DNA from: Canna indica
Taxonomy: Eukaryota > Streptophyta > Magnoliopsida > Zingiberales > Cannaceae
Direction of reading: 5' to 3'
Assembly: GCA_034359265.1 (NCBI GenBank)
Contig: CP136897.1
Location: forward strand, 18,408,001-18,472,000
Length of the DNA stretch: 64,000 nucleotides
Under the pieces are notes generated by a model. That model was given only the letters and a program-made list of their open reading frames with translations, searched no databases and was not told the DNA's origin. Positions 1 through 12,049 of the stretch are shown here, one piece after another. The number at the start of each line of letters is the position of its first letter. Positions within the stretch are counted from its first letter, which is position 1. The translations under genes were made by a program, and so were the position numbers.

Positions 1-659
1 AGGGCCTTCCTGGCCGAGTGGGTACTGGTTCTAGAGGGCCTTCCAAGACTAGTGAACCCGAGGGGGAGAGTTAGTTGGACACTGATTTTAGAGGGTCTTC
101 CTAGATCAGTGAAATTGAGAAAAGTAGTTAACTGGGATTCATAAATTAGAGGGCATTTTTCGTAGAGTCAGATGGGAGTACATTCATTATATAATAAATT
201 GACATCCGTGCTCACTTGACATATTATACATTGTATTTACTGGATTTTATTGGTGAGGATTGGGAGACCATTCATTGAGTTTTATACTCACTTTTATTTT
301 TGTGTTTGTTTTGCACAGCATGATTCTGAGGTACGGCGCAATTGATGACGACAAACTCTGGTAGCTATCTCGTGAGCTAGTTCACGTAGTCAAGTCGAGT
401 CATGTTGGAACTGAGTCTGTTAAAACATTTGTGTGGTTGGAATGATAGTCTTCTCTTTTTTTGGTCCTGAACTCATAAACCAGCATGTTTATCTTGTACT
501 TCATAGACGTGATATTGAGTTGTCATCAGATGTTTATTGTTATGCTATAGTACGTTATTTCCTAGTTTTGGTGCTTGTTATATCTAGATGTTTGATTTAG
601 GCTTCAGGGTGTTCGACCGCACTCTGGCTAGTCACATGACTCACTTTTGGGGCGTGACA
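1..659 (+). repeat. 3' part of a Ty3/gypsy LTR (element G1)
   Basis: The stretch ends in GGGGCGTGACA and is followed within a few bases by GGTATCAGAGC, the usual tRNA-Met primer site, so it is the downstream end of a 5' LTR in plus orientation. The minus-oriented LTRs at 2437-4769 and 5523-7898 begin on this strand with the complementary end (TGTCACG or TATCACG). The start of the LTR lies outside the window. Three loose copies of an 'agggccttcc' motif lie in 1-150. No protein is encoded. Confidence 0.75.
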
Positions 660-704
660 AAGAGGTATCAGAGCATGTGGTTAGGTCGTGACTACGTCAC
701 TAGA
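660..704 (+). other. Primer-binding site and start of the G1 leader
   Basis: GGTATCAGAGC at 664-674 matches the complement of the 3' end of initiator tRNA-Met. It would prime minus-strand cDNA synthesis of the gypsy element. The leader is interrupted at 704 by another element and resumes at 4775. Both parts align with the leader of the inserted gypsy copy (around 2345-2420, minus strand), which shows the interruption is a clean insertion. Confidence 0.7.
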
Positions 705-1050
705 TGTAATATCCTAGATATTAATATTTTTTTTCTATGCATGCTCGTGATTGTTAGCCTAGAGGACTAGTTCGAGGTCGAGCCGAGTCGACTCATGGTG
801 TGGTGTGAGCTTGCGAGCTCGAGTAAGGAGAAAATTTGGATTGTGTGAATTCTTTTCTTAGTTAGATAAATTTATTTAAATTGTGTTGTTGCATGTCCTT
901 GATTAATAAAATGTATGGCAATGGTGTGCATGTGTGTGATGTTTATGTGTAGCATGGGGTTGGATTGAATTATTTAAGCTTAGTTGGGTTAGCAAGTTTG
1001 GATTCGGCTCGAGGCGGATGCGGGTTTGCTAAAAGGGTTAGTGGAATTAG
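705..1050 (+). repeat. Inverted partial LTR (first ~346 bp) of G2
   Basis: This segment is an imperfect inverted repeat of 4410-4769, about 88-90% identical by eye, starting at the shared LTR terminus TGTAATATCCTAGATATTAA. Similarity stops at about 1050, where minus-strand gag sequence begins. It is therefore a U3 end in the orientation opposite to the rest of the element. Confidence 0.8.
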
Positions 1051-2226
1051 GTTTGTGGTGTGCAGTATAACCCTCCCCCCTTGTTATGCAGCTCCCTATT
1101 GGAGCCGCACAAGTATCTTGAAGAGAGGAGCCAGCCGACAGCTGCCAGTCGCCAGCTGCCCCTCCCATTCCCCTCTTAGAGCTGCCAAGCCTCCTTGGGT
1201 ATGACCCATCTGAGCCACAGAACTCACTGACATCGGTGCCTTTCCTCTAGTCTAATCAGGCTGCTGACTGCCCTTGCCATGATAATCCTTTCTGTAGTGC
1301 CCAGTCTGCCCACAGCTGAAACACACCTCTGAACGCCCCCAGCAAGCTCCCTTGTGCTTTCGATGGTATTGATTACACTGTTGTGGCCTAGGCCTCCACT
1401 GCGAGCCACCCGACGGCGCCCCTGATCCTGAAACCTGTGGTCTCTGAAACTATTATGGCATCCGCCCTGCTGTGGATCCGTTGTCTTGAGAGTCTCCTTA
1501 GAGTGAGCTGGCCGATCCACTGAAGGCTGGGGCCGAAACTTTTTCTTCTGGGTACCATCATGCCCGTCTGTCGATACCAGTACCTCTTTCCAAAGTGCCT
1601 CATCTACAACCTGAGCAAAAGAAGTGTCCTCTATGTAATGGATGAGTCTAGTGATCTGCGGCCTCAACCCCTCAACAATCCTCTTGACCCTGGCGGTCTC
1701 TGTGGCTATCAAGGTGGGATGGTACTTCGAGAGTCGTGTGAAGTCCATCTCATAATCTATCATCGACATACTGCCCATCTAATATAGTAGCTCGAACTCT
1801 TTCGTCCGCCTGTCTCGGACACTCAATCACAATTACTTCTCTTCCATAGCAGCTCTAAACTCCTCCCAGGTAGGCGGTGGTGAATCTGCTACTATGCAGT
1901 CCCTCCAAGTGTGAAGCCAATCCCTGGCTGGACCTCTAAACTATAACCCAATCAAACGAGCAGTCGTCTCAGAAGAACAACCAATCTCCCTGCATAGCTC
2001 ATAGCAATCTCCTAGGAAACTACTGTGGCTACTGTCTCAGCTCCTGCTCTCTGCAGAGTGCCTCTGTCAGCTCAGCCACTCGGGCCTGCAATTGCAAAAC
2101 CATGGGATCCTGTCCCACCTCCTCCCGGGCCTGCGGTGGTCTCCAATGACCCCGGCCCCTGCCTCGACCTCGACGCTAAGTGGAGTTGATGTCACTACCG
2201 CTCCTAGCAGCATCAAAGGCCTCCAT
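1051..2226 (-). pseudogene. Ty3/gypsy gag, truncated and broken
   Basis: The minus-strand reading starts at an ATG at 2226 (MEAFDAARSGSD) and runs through an RGRGRGRG-like basic stretch and a coiled segment (VAELTEALCREQEL) into a Retrotrans_gag-type region (SMSMIDYEMDFTRLSKYHP, VKRIVEGLRPQI). A C-terminal zinc-knuckle-like remnant follows (CGQTGHYRKD). Gag forms the particle that packages the element's RNA. Several stops and frameshifts interrupt it, and it is cut at ~1050 by the inverted LTR, so no protease or pol remains. The family is Tekay/chromovirus-like by layout. Confidence 0.75.
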
Positions 2227-2421
2227 CAATCTGGAATCACCAAGAAAAAAAATCATAATTAGGCAATTAAGTTAACCCTAACATTTTGCAAACTTAACCA
2301 TGAGTCAAGCTGAGGTGCAGACTTAGCCCATTGATCTCATAATATAACTCTACTGTATACTGACACGCTAGCAATGCCCTATATGGTGACAACTCTATGT
2401 CGTAGTCAGACCAAACTACAC

Positions 2422-2433
2422 GCTCTGATACCA
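2422..2433 (-). other. tRNA-Met primer-binding site of G2
   Basis: The plus strand reads GCTCTGATACCA, so the minus strand reads TGGTATCAGAGC, the standard plant primer site. It lies three bases inside the LTR end at 2437 and fixes the direction of the element as minus. Confidence 0.85.
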
Positions 2434-2436
2434 TAT

Positions 2437-4769
2437 TATCACGGCCCAAATTCAGGGTCACGTGACCGACTATGGTATACGTGCCTATACCCAGCAGCCT
2501 AACTCATGTACATGCCAACCCATAAAAATAGCAGAATAAACAACGACTTTTATTAATAAAAATAACCAAAATAGATTTTTATTTCAAAACATCAAAGTTT
2601 TTAATAAATAGTTCAAGTGCAGAAATAAATGAACCAAAGAGTAACAGTTCTTTTAATAAATATAGTCTAAATAAAATATGAATGTCCCCACGGGACTACA
2701 ACTCTAAAACATCAAATCACAAGTGCATGATAAAACTACTATAGACTCGACTACGACCCCTAACTAGGACTGCTATGAGATCAATATAGCTACTTCGCCC
2801 TCCAGCCGCGCTAAGTGCTCCAACCCACTTCACCGGTCAGGCGCTGCAAAACAAAAACAACGACAATGGGCAAGTTCAAAAAACTCAGTGAGCTGTTCTA
2901 CCAACCCCCACAAAAAAACAACACAGAGATAAAGGATAAGCATAACACCCATCTCAACATGAATAAAGTCACAAAGGTATGACTAGCTATAGGCCATCTG
3001 GCCACCACGTGCCTGAAGGCAACCAACACCAAACGATGAGGATCAACAGGTCTAAGCGTACCGTCCGAACTTGCTCCACGAGACGCGAAGGAACAATCGG
3101 GATTTGCCCATTCGAACTTGCCCCTTTAAGATATCGCAGGGATAATTGAGATTTGCTCATCCGAACTTACCCCTTTAGAATATCACTGGAATAATCGAGA
3201 TTTGCCCATCCGAACTTATTTCTTAAAAGCACCTCGGGAATAATCAAAATTTGCCCGTTCAAACTTATTCCACAAAATCATACCGGAACAATCGGGATTT
3301 GCCCATCCAAACTTGTTCCTTTAACTCAGGTTGGGAATTAGCCATCGAACCTTTCCGGCCTAGTCCACAATATGGCTCCTCAACGAACCTCTCTTCCATT
3401 CATAAAGATATGATGCAACATGACCTAAGTCAAGTCTCTCCTACAGTGTCTTAGGGGCGTCCTTATCGGGAAGTGCCTTAACACTACAATACCCGACCCT
3501 AACTCCTAGACCTGTAATGTCATAAACCCATGTGGTTTTATTTTATGCATAAACTTTATTTGTTGGTTCATGACAGATTATGCTGACCCTTTGCTCAATT
3601 TTAATTACGCAATTAAAATTTAGATCACCAAGATTAGGGTTTTGTTTTAGGGTTTTATTTTAGCTTACTGTTGTGCCTGAAACTGATGTGTCTAACCCGA
3701 ATCTGATCTCCAGAGTGAGTCCTATGTTTCCAAACTATATTTTCTGATCAAAACGATAGGTTGCACAACTATATTCGACAAACTATGCACATCGCAAACA
3801 AGATTTCAAAATCAGCCCTAAAACAAACAATTCAGCATGTAGTTTTCAGCCTGATTGAGTTTTAAGCATATCAAGGTAAATACATTCGAAATTTACATAA
3901 TTTAAATCCTTATTTAACATCATAATAGAATTATATCATTGAGGCAAAACTTCTCAAAAAATCAAGTCATGATTGTATAACCAAGAGTAGCATGAATCAA
4001 GAAAATCTTCAAGCAAGAATCAATTTACATGATCAAGAATCTCATATCAAGAACACTCATGGCCTCAAGACCAATCTTTTTCTTTTTAAAAAAAAAAACA
4101 TGCTCTCATCCAAAAATCACATATTTAAATCTAAGACATACAACAACAATTCAAGAACCTAAATAGGCAAGCAACTCAAGATATAAAATTCAAGATAAAC
4201 AAGAACTCTCACTTGGGCATTTCATCGAACACCTTGAAGGAACCCTTGCTTCACCCTTGGCCGAGCACCCCTAGGGTAAACCTAGGGCTGCCAAGCCACA
4301 AAGGGAGAGTCTCGGGCCCTCCTTCCATGAATCAGCACAAGAACACGACAATCAAAATTCATAGTTCGATGAGAAATCACAAGAATCAAGAATCCGCCTC
4401 GAGTCGAATACAAACCCGCTAACCTAATTCCACTAACCCTCTTAGCAAATCCGCATCCGCCTCGAGTCGAATCCAAACCTGCTAACCCGACTAAGCTTAA
4501 ATAATTCAATCTAACCCCATGCCCCACATAAACATCACACACATGCACACCAATGCCATACAATTTATTAATCAAGGACATGCAACAACACAATTTAAAT
4601 AAATTTATCTAATTATTAAAAGAATCCGCACAATCCAAATTATCTACTTACCCGAGCTCACAAGCTCGTACCGGACCATGAGCCAACTCGGCTCGAGCTC
4701 GGACTAGTTCGCTAGGCTGACAATCACGAACAAGCATAGAAAAGAAAGATTAATATCTAGGATATTACA
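2437..4769 (-). repeat. Full LTR of G2 (~2.33 kb)
   Basis: On the minus strand it runs from TGTAATATCC at 4769 to GTGATA at 2437, the decayed form of the family end GTGACA. It matches the solo LTR at 5523-7898 in order and length, including a conserved segment at about 2765-2905 versus 5825-5950. An array of ~49-bp repeats lies within it at 3064-3325. No protein-coding content was seen. Confidence 0.75.
3064..3325. repeat. Tandem array, five copies of a ~49-bp unit
   Basis: The motif GATTTGCCCA with its flanks recurs at 3101, 3150, 3199, 3248 and 3296, a period of 48-49 bases. Each unit ends in a CGAACTT-like motif. The array lies inside the G2 LTR and is absent from the other LTRs of the family as far as I can see. 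Confidence 0.8.
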
Positions 4770-4944
4770 CTAGAATATAGAGTATTGTATAGACAAGAGT
4801 CAATGTGTCTTATAAGGTGTGTTCTATTCACAAGATTGGGCTAAGGAGACGGGCGCATCAGCAACAGTACTTATGATCACTGTAACAATTTTAATTTGAC
4901 TTGTACTTAATGCAATTGGTTTTTCTGTTATGTTTTTGATAGTG

Positions 4945-7900
4945 ATGGAAGCTCAAGGTGAGGCAGTGATGAGTGGGAGTGATAGTAATTCTGCAGGCCA
5001 AAGGGGCCGAGGCCGAGGTAGAAGCCGCACTGGGGGTCGGGGCCATGGCCGACTAGCCCAAGAGAGGGCAGAGCCACACCCTCGAGTGGCACAGTTAGAG
5101 GCATAGGTGGCCGAGTTAATGGAGGTGCTCTATAAGGAACGAGAAATGAGGCAACAATCGTCTCAACTTGAGCTAGTTGCACCAGCTGATCCAGTGACTG
5201 AGGAGTTAGTGCCACCTGTGATTGGGGTAGAGTATCATCATGAGGCAGTGGGCCTTGAGATACCTTATGAGAGGTTTGTCAGATTGAGCCCCACAGAGTT
5301 CACCGGTACCGATCCGACAGCAGAAGTCACAGATTTTCTCAATGATTGTTATGTGTTCTGCCAAGTGCTAGGATGTTCATCCGAGGCGACAACACGCATG
5401 GTAGGCTTACAGATGAGGGGACCGGCCAAGGAGTGGCTCCAAACCTAGGAGGCCCGTAGGGGGGACCTAACACCACCCCCTACATGGGATGAGTTTAAGG
5501 CCGCAGTGATAGAGCGGTACCTTGTCACGCCCCAACTCTGGGTCGCATGACCGGCCAGGGTTTATGTCCAACCCTGAAGCCTACCACATACACTGAATAG
5601 AAAAATACTGAGAATACACGCCAACCAAAAAACATACAAGTAGAAGGAAAATGACGCAAAATTTTATTTAATTTAAAACAAGCCTCGAACAATTTTAAAA
5701 GAGTTGTAAAAACAAACCAACTATTAAGAACATCTCGAGTTAGAAGTCAAATAAATGTTTTCAAATTAAACATCACTTAGTGTATAAAAAGCAACCCTAG
5801 ACATCACAACTACGACTACTGGACACTGCTACGAGATCTATGCCACTGCCTGCCATCCAGCTGCACCATGACTCCACTGGTCGGGCTCTGCAAAAATAAG
5901 AGAAATAAACCGTGAGTCCACATGGGACTCAGTGAGTGGTTCTTCTGAACCACCACATAAATCTCCAATAACAACATACATATAAGTCAACAATTTATAA
6001 ATTTAGAAATCTAATCTAGTCATGATATGCTAACCGGCCCAGAGGCCATCCTGTATAAACTGTACTGCCAGCCATAACGGCCCGACTAGAATGGGCAACA
6101 CTCGGCCACTACAACCTGCTCAAGAACTAGTGGCTCGGCTCTGCCCGGCCTTTACCACAAAATAATAATCTGACTCCACGGCCCACATATCACATGAGGA
6201 AAGTCAGAGTGATCATTGGGTCATCGACTAGGATGGTCAACTAGTCTCAAGAATCCACCGGGTTAGGGATAGCTAGTCTCACCCAACACGGGTCTACCAT
6301 CAGCGTGGCCCACTGATGGAATCTCAAAATCCTCCACCACTCGGGTCTAACACCTCGCGGTCCCGCTGGTGCAATCGTTAGACCCTAATCACCCGCCGAG
6401 TCAAGCATTAGTCATCCCGACCATCCATGCTTCTCAGCCGACCATCACAATCACAATACACAAGCAAAGTGTTCTAAAGTTTCCTTATTTAATCCCGGGC
6501 ATTCACTCGCATCTGGTTCCCCCATTTTGGGCTTTCCCATTCGCACACTAGTGCCCGCTGATTTATTTCTAGCTGTGAAACCCATTTTATCTATGTCCAG
6601 ATTTTTTTAACAATTAACACCCTATAATTTCATTATAATCATCTAGTGTCATTCACCACATTCCTTAAGTGTAAATCACATGTCATAAGCATATAAATGT
6701 TCAAATAAAGTTATATCACCACATCTAAATTATAAGAAAATTATTCTACACTTACTATCATGAATAACCACATGTTTGCAACAATAAATAAATTTAATTC
6801 TGCATTTAATCAATAAATTTTAGCAAGGTAATAATTGAACTATCATGGTAAAAATTCAATACTAGTAAATTAATGGAGGAACTTTCCCAAAATTATATGC
6901 CATACGAAATTCGAACCATGTATATACTATCAAGAACATTTCCTTATAGCATGATATTCTCAATCTATCACTACTAACAATTCATACATTAATTGAGTGA
7001 TTCATGTGAAATCAAGGATTTAATACCCTACATGTAAACGTGAACCAACTTGAGCCCTTTTCCCCTTCCCCCACCTACTCGGCCGAGCCTACCCAAGGTT
7101 GCTCATGCTTTGCCGAGAGCAACCAGGGTAGGGGAAAAAGGTTATCGGCCATGGTTGAGAGGAATCAAGTCATCAATCACGAGAGAAACTCGATCATAGG
7201 GCTTTCGACCACTCTAGGAAATTGGGAGAAAATTTGGCATGACCTTCCCCCTTTTTCCCTTCATGTAGCCAGCCCCAATCATCAAGAAAACGACGAGAAA
7301 ACTTCATACGAACAACATACATAACATTTGAATTGAATCGTGGAAGAAATATCAGTGAATCGACAAAATTACTCGAGAAATTGAAAAAACCCTTAAAACC
7401 TTGGGTCGGCTACCCGCCTACCCTACATAACTGGGTTCAATCCACCCACCTTGATCTAAGGGAAAAATTGGACGAGCGATGATGATCTCAATTTTTTTGA
7501 CAGTGGCACAAATCCGACACCGACCTCAAAGCTCTCCCTCTCTCCTCGCTCTTCTCGGGCTGTGTGCGGCTCCAATGCTTGAGCCGCATGATTGCTAAGG
7601 GGGTGAGGGTTTAATTTCCTCATTTACCTTTGACTGATTTGCCCCTCTCACTTAATTAGCCCATACTCAACTCAATCCGAGCCCGATTTGAACCCTGACT
7701 CGATCCGTGAACACGGTTTCAGATCCGACTCTACTAAATCATTTCATGATCATAAAGGAAAGGAATACTTAGCAAAAATTTCATAAAACTTAAATTATAC
7801 CTTCTACTCGTGGCGATTTCAAGACTCAACTCGACTAGCTCCCGGTCAGGTGCGCTGCACCAAAATAAATTCTATAATAGGAAACCTAGGGTCTTACAAT

Positions 7901-8335
7901 GACGGTACCTACCTAGGAATATTCATGAGAGGCTGGTAAGAGATTTTGAGCAGTTCCGCCAGACAGGTGGGATGATAATCCAACAATATGAGGTGGAGTT
8001 ACTAGGTTGTCCTGCTACCACCCTAATTTGGTAGCTATTGAGATGGATAGGGGTCAAACGGATTTGTGGAGGGATTGCGACCACAGATTGGCTGCTTGGT
8101 TCACTACACACAGGGCACCTCTTTTGATGAGGCAGTTGATGAGGTGATGCGTAAGGAAGCTCTAGTACTTGTAGAGCAACCTGAGGGGCACTCGAGGAAG
8201 AGGTCTAGATCTGATGTACTAGTGGGATGACAAGCCCATTCTGAGGGTGCCATTGTGAGGCTAGTTCCGCAGGTGAGCAGAGGGCAGAGCATGGCCAGAG
8301 GCGGCTCAGGGCTGAGTTGTGTACAGTGGACACCT
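4945..8335 (+). pseudogene. Ty3/gypsy gag of G1, interrupted by a solo LTR
   Basis: The frame opens at ATG 4945 with an RGRGRGRSRT basic stretch, then a coiled segment (VAELMEVLYKEREMRQQ) and the gag core (FVRLSPTEFTGTDPTAEVTDF, MRGPAKEWLQT). TAG stops lie at 5104 and 5446; the second stands where the family usually has Trp. The reading is cut at 5522 by an LTR and resumes at about 7903 with YLPRNIHERLVRDFEQF, followed by frameshifts. It ends at about 8335, where CACTA sequence begins, before any zinc knuckle or protease. The matching pol may be the fragment at 17479-19330. Confidence 0.75.
5523..7898 (-). repeat. Solo gypsy LTR inside G1 gag (~2.38 kb)
   Basis: It begins TGTCACGCCCC on the plus strand and ends CTTACA, so in minus orientation it runs TGTAAG to GTGACA like the G2 LTR. 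No internal region or second LTR is present. CGGTACCT occurs immediately before it (5515-5522) and again at 7903-7910, four bases after its predicted end. That direct repeat is longer than the usual 5-bp gypsy duplication. The interval encodes nothing convincing. Confidence 0.7.
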
Positions 8336-8344
8336 ACGGGGGAT

Positions 8345-10165
8345 ACATCTTTACCAAATATCTTTTGGGAATTGCCCTATTGGAGTTCATTATTGATTCG
8401 ACATAATTTAGATGTCATGCACATTGAAAATAATGTGTTTGATAATATTTTCAACACTTTGATGGATATTTCCGGAAAAACTAAAGATAATGTCAAAGCC
8501 CAACATGATATGAAAATACTTTGTAAAAGACCAGAGTTGGAGTTACAAGAGGTCAACGGACGATATCTGAAACCGAAGGCCCTATATGTGTTAAATAAAC
8601 AACAGATCAAAGATGTTTGTCAATGGGTAAAAGAACTCAGATTACCCGATGGATATGCTTCAAACTTATCTCGATGTGTGAACGTCGATGATTGCAAAAT
8701 ATCAGGGATGAAGAGCCATGATTGTCATGTATTCATGCAGAGATTACTTCTGATCGCATTTTGAGATCTTCTACCTGATAATATTTGGGGTTCGTTGACT
8801 GAATTAAGTATGTTTTTTAGAAACATCTGTGCAAATGTCCTTCGAGTCGAAGATATGTCAACACTTGAAAATAATATTGTTGAAATCATATGCAAGCTGG
8901 AGCAATTTTTTCCTCCTGCATTTTTTGATTCGATGGAGCATCTACTGATACACTTGGCATACGAGGCACTAGTTGGTGGCCCCGTTCAATATCGGTGGAT
9001 TTATTTATTTGAAAGATACATGAATCGTCTGAAGAAAAAAGTAAAGAACACCGCAGCTGTTGAAGGATCAATATCTGAATCATATATCATCCAAGAAATT
9101 TCAACATTCTGCTCATTTTACTTTGAATTGACAGTACAGACAAGATTTGATCATCTTCCACGTAACGACGACGGGGGTGTTCGACATTCAGATGGACATT
9201 TAAATATATTTTGTCACTCTGGTCGTGCTTTTGGTTCTCGTCCATCTCGACACTTAAGCGAGGAAGAGTATCATTTGGCACACTTGTATGTATTACTCAA
9301 TTGTCCAGAGATTGAACAATTCATTGAAATATTTGACATTGAGATGGTGCAAAAATACTCTATTCACAACAATGAAGAATTGGAGAGATTACGGAATCGT
9401 GATTTCCCTACTTGGATTCAGACTTACAGCAAAGATCACAGAGCTGAAATAGATGAAAGAATATTTGAGATTGTTAGTGGACCGTCGCGACTTGTGTCGT
9501 GCTATAGCGGATATTTTGTTAATGGGTATAAATTTCACACGGTTGAATATTCATTTACAAAGAAGACGATGAATGCTGGGGTCTGTGTGAAAGGGACAAC
9601 CTATGTTGAATGTGATATGGATTTTTATGGACTGGTGGAAGAAGTGATAGAGTTGCACTACTTCGGCTTGAAATCAGTTATTCTATTTAGATGTCATTGG
9701 TTCGATACAATAGAAAGGGGCATGAAAGTTCATCCAAAATACAAACTTGTTGAGGTTAATTACAAATCTAAATTGGCAGCAAATGAGCCTTTTATATTGG
9801 CATCACAAGCCGAACAAGTATATTACGCGAAGTATCCGGCTCGAAATAAAGATAGAGCAGATTGGCGTGTAGTCTGTAAGACAAAAGGTAGAGGAAAAAT
9901 TGATTCGATAGTAGGAGAAAATGAGCTAATACCTGATATGACACATGGTTTCTATCAAGAAGATGATCCTCCTGCTGTAGATCGTATTATTCCAATACTC
10001 GAGGATGCAGACACAACGTCAATTCAATTAGAAGTTGAATATGCTGATGATGACGATCATGAAATTGAGGAAGCTGGAGATGAAGAAGATGAAGAAGAGG
10101 AAGAAGAGGAAGAAGAGGAAGAAGAGGAAGAATTCGAAGACTATTATTTAGATGATGAGGAATAA
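8345..10165 (+). pseudogene. CACTA transposase (TNP2-like), C-terminal half
   Basis: The reading begins within the Transposase_21 domain (FWELPYWSSLLIRHNLDVMH), continues into a DUF4218-like part (LKSHDCHV-type motif at MKSHDCHVFMQRLL, then LTELSMFFRNICANVLR) and a DUF4216-like part (YFVNGYKFHT to VHPKYKLVEVNYKS), and ends in a long acidic tail of Glu and Asp. This protein cuts the element's ends in En/Spm-type transposition. One in-frame TGA at 8762 replaces the Arg expected after LLIAF, consistent with CGA to TGA. Otherwise the frame is open for 456 codons from 8795. The N-terminal domain and catalytic first part are deleted. Confidence 0.85.
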
Positions 10166-10240
10166 TTGTAAAGTATATATTTTATTAAATATATCTCTAC
10201 TATTTATACAATAATCTGATTATATGTCTATTCGACAGAT

Positions 10241-11776
10241 ATGTCTGGTCGTGGTTATCGTCGCAAGAGAGCTTCGGAGTCTCCGATCGGTGAGACTCCT
10301 ACACTTACTCATGCTGCTGATCCTCCTGTTGTTGATCCTCATGTGGCTGATACTGCCGAGGCTAGTACATCCAGACGTAAGCGGCCACGCGGGCCGAACA
10401 GGTGGCAGCCTCCACCAGCCACAGAGTCACGTAGATTGATTAGTGTGATTGGGGAGCGGTAATATATCTTGAATTATGAATCATTACAAATTCATTATAT
10501 CATAATATAATATTAAAATTTATTTTTGTTGTGCAGGTTCGAGCAAGAAGAAGTGCCGAGGAGCATTTCTTCTACTATTCGATGATACATGCACGGGGCA
10601 TGGCCTACGTGGTCTCACGTGCCTAGCGAGCACGTCGACATATTATGGCGCGAGTTTGAGGCACGTATAATATTTTTTTTACATGCATGATGATTAATAT
10701 TGGTACTGATATTATTATTTTGCAGGCTCGCTATACATGGGCCGAGGACCAAAGGCCCTTCATTTACGCTGCCTGGGAGGCTATTTCCCGGGCAAGGTAC
10801 AACGGGCAGCTGGGGCAGGCTCGGTCCCAGGCGATGGCCCGAGCTGGGACCACTAACATCACGGAGACTCGGGGATACGGCCTTGATTGGATTACTCCGG
10901 ATATAAGGGACCAGCTCATGGGAATATGGTCGACGGATCGATGGCAGGAGGTTTCTAGGAATGCGGCTAGAAATCGCATGTCGGGGGAAGCAGCGCGTCA
11001 CACCGGCGGCTCTGTTGTATTTGCAGTGCACGCGAACCGTATGGTAAGTATACCTTTTAATTATATATTATATTTGTTACTATGTGTACTAATTAATGTA
11101 TTTGTTTTGTAAATGTAGACGACGGTGTCGGATGACAGGACTGTCCAGCGACCGTCCCCGATGGCGGTGTTTGAGCGGACTCACCGTCGAGCACATGGGA
11201 TGAGGGAGTACATCGACAACCGCGCTGCATACATTATGGTAACTATATATTTGTTTAAATTATTCATTATATATTTATAATTTAAGTTTTATGATAAATA
11301 TTAAACAAAAAATCAAACTCGAGTAGGAGACCTACAGCCAGACAGTGGTGCAGCGCGGGGGTACCCCCGAGGACTTTGACGCAGCAACGTAGGTCGAGGC
11401 CGCAGGTGGCTGGGACCATGGACGCGTATATGGCTTCGCAGATAGTGGTCATGCGCGAGCCGTACTAGGGCCACTTGGGGCACCGACCCCTCCGGTCGCT
11501 GGTGAGCGGCCGTCCACCTCTAGATCCAGTTATGATCATAGTAGCAGAATAAGGACTCTAGAGGACACGGTCGCGCGTCAGACTGAGATAATGGAGCGCC
11601 AGAGTCAGATGATGGCAGATATACAAGCTATGCTACGCAACATGTCAGGTCATCCCGAAGCAGACATCTCTTCGGCATCATCTAATCCATCGTCCTCGAG
11701 TTAGTCCACGCCGGTGTACACTCAAGCACTCCAGACCCCGCCATATGATCCAGACCATCCTCCATCGTCATCGTGA
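10241..11776 (+). pseudogene. CACTA second gene, Transposase_24-like, five exons
   Basis: I infer exons 10241-10458, 10537-10660, 10726-11043, 11119-11238 and 11327-11776. All join in frame at AG acceptors. The donors are GT except intron 2, which has GC where the copy at 43980 keeps GT. The protein starts MSGRGYRRKRASES, has a WAEDQRPFIYAAWEAIS core, and ends in a coiled Gln/Met-rich tail (RQTEIMERQSQMMADIQAM). Such proteins are the plant Ptta/En/Spm family and may bind element ends, as TNPA does. Stops at 10583 (TGA), in exon 5 near 11389 (TAG) and at 11702 (TAG) break it. Confidence 0.75.
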
Positions 11777-12049
11777 GATTTTTTTTATATTGACTTTGTT
11801 ACTAAGATATTGGACTTGTTTAATTTATTTTGTTTGGTTATTGATACTTCAATTTTGCACTTGAATAGTTTTTATACTATTGTGGATAATTATAAATATA
11901 AATATAATTGTTTAGATGTATATCTTGGTGTATTTGTGATGTGTGAATGAATGTGTGTATGAGTGTATGGGTGTGTGAGTTATGTATCAGATAATGTATC
12001 AATGTATCAATGGAAATTTTAAATTTTAAATTTTTTCATTACCAGGTTC
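11777..12049. other. AT-rich 3' flank of the CACTA second gene
   Basis: The interval is AT-rich with TGTGTG-type runs around 11940-11985 and no coding signal. A matching stretch in CACTA-2 lies at about 42540-42840. It probably holds the transcript end of the second gene. Confidence 0.5.

Larger units (their letters stand above)
700..4774 (-). mobile_element. Ty3/gypsy copy with inverted LTR ends, TSD CTAGA (element G2)
   Basis: The insert at 705-4769 is flanked by CTAGA at 700-704 and 4770-4774. Both outer ends are LTR starts: it begins TGTAATATCC on the plus strand and ends GGATATTACA, the same LTR start on the minus strand. A normal LTR element would have one LTR start and one LTR end. 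Reading from the right on the minus strand, it holds a complete LTR, a primer site, a leader and a truncated gag, then joins an inverted copy of the first ~346 bp of the LTR. The G1 leader is continuous across the insertion, so the duplication is real and not a chance match. Confidence 0.8.

Noticed and set aside
10241..11776. Five-exon split gene as a host gene
   Set aside because: The same gene with matching exon lengths lies in CACTA-2 at the same place relative to the terminus, so it belongs to the transposon.
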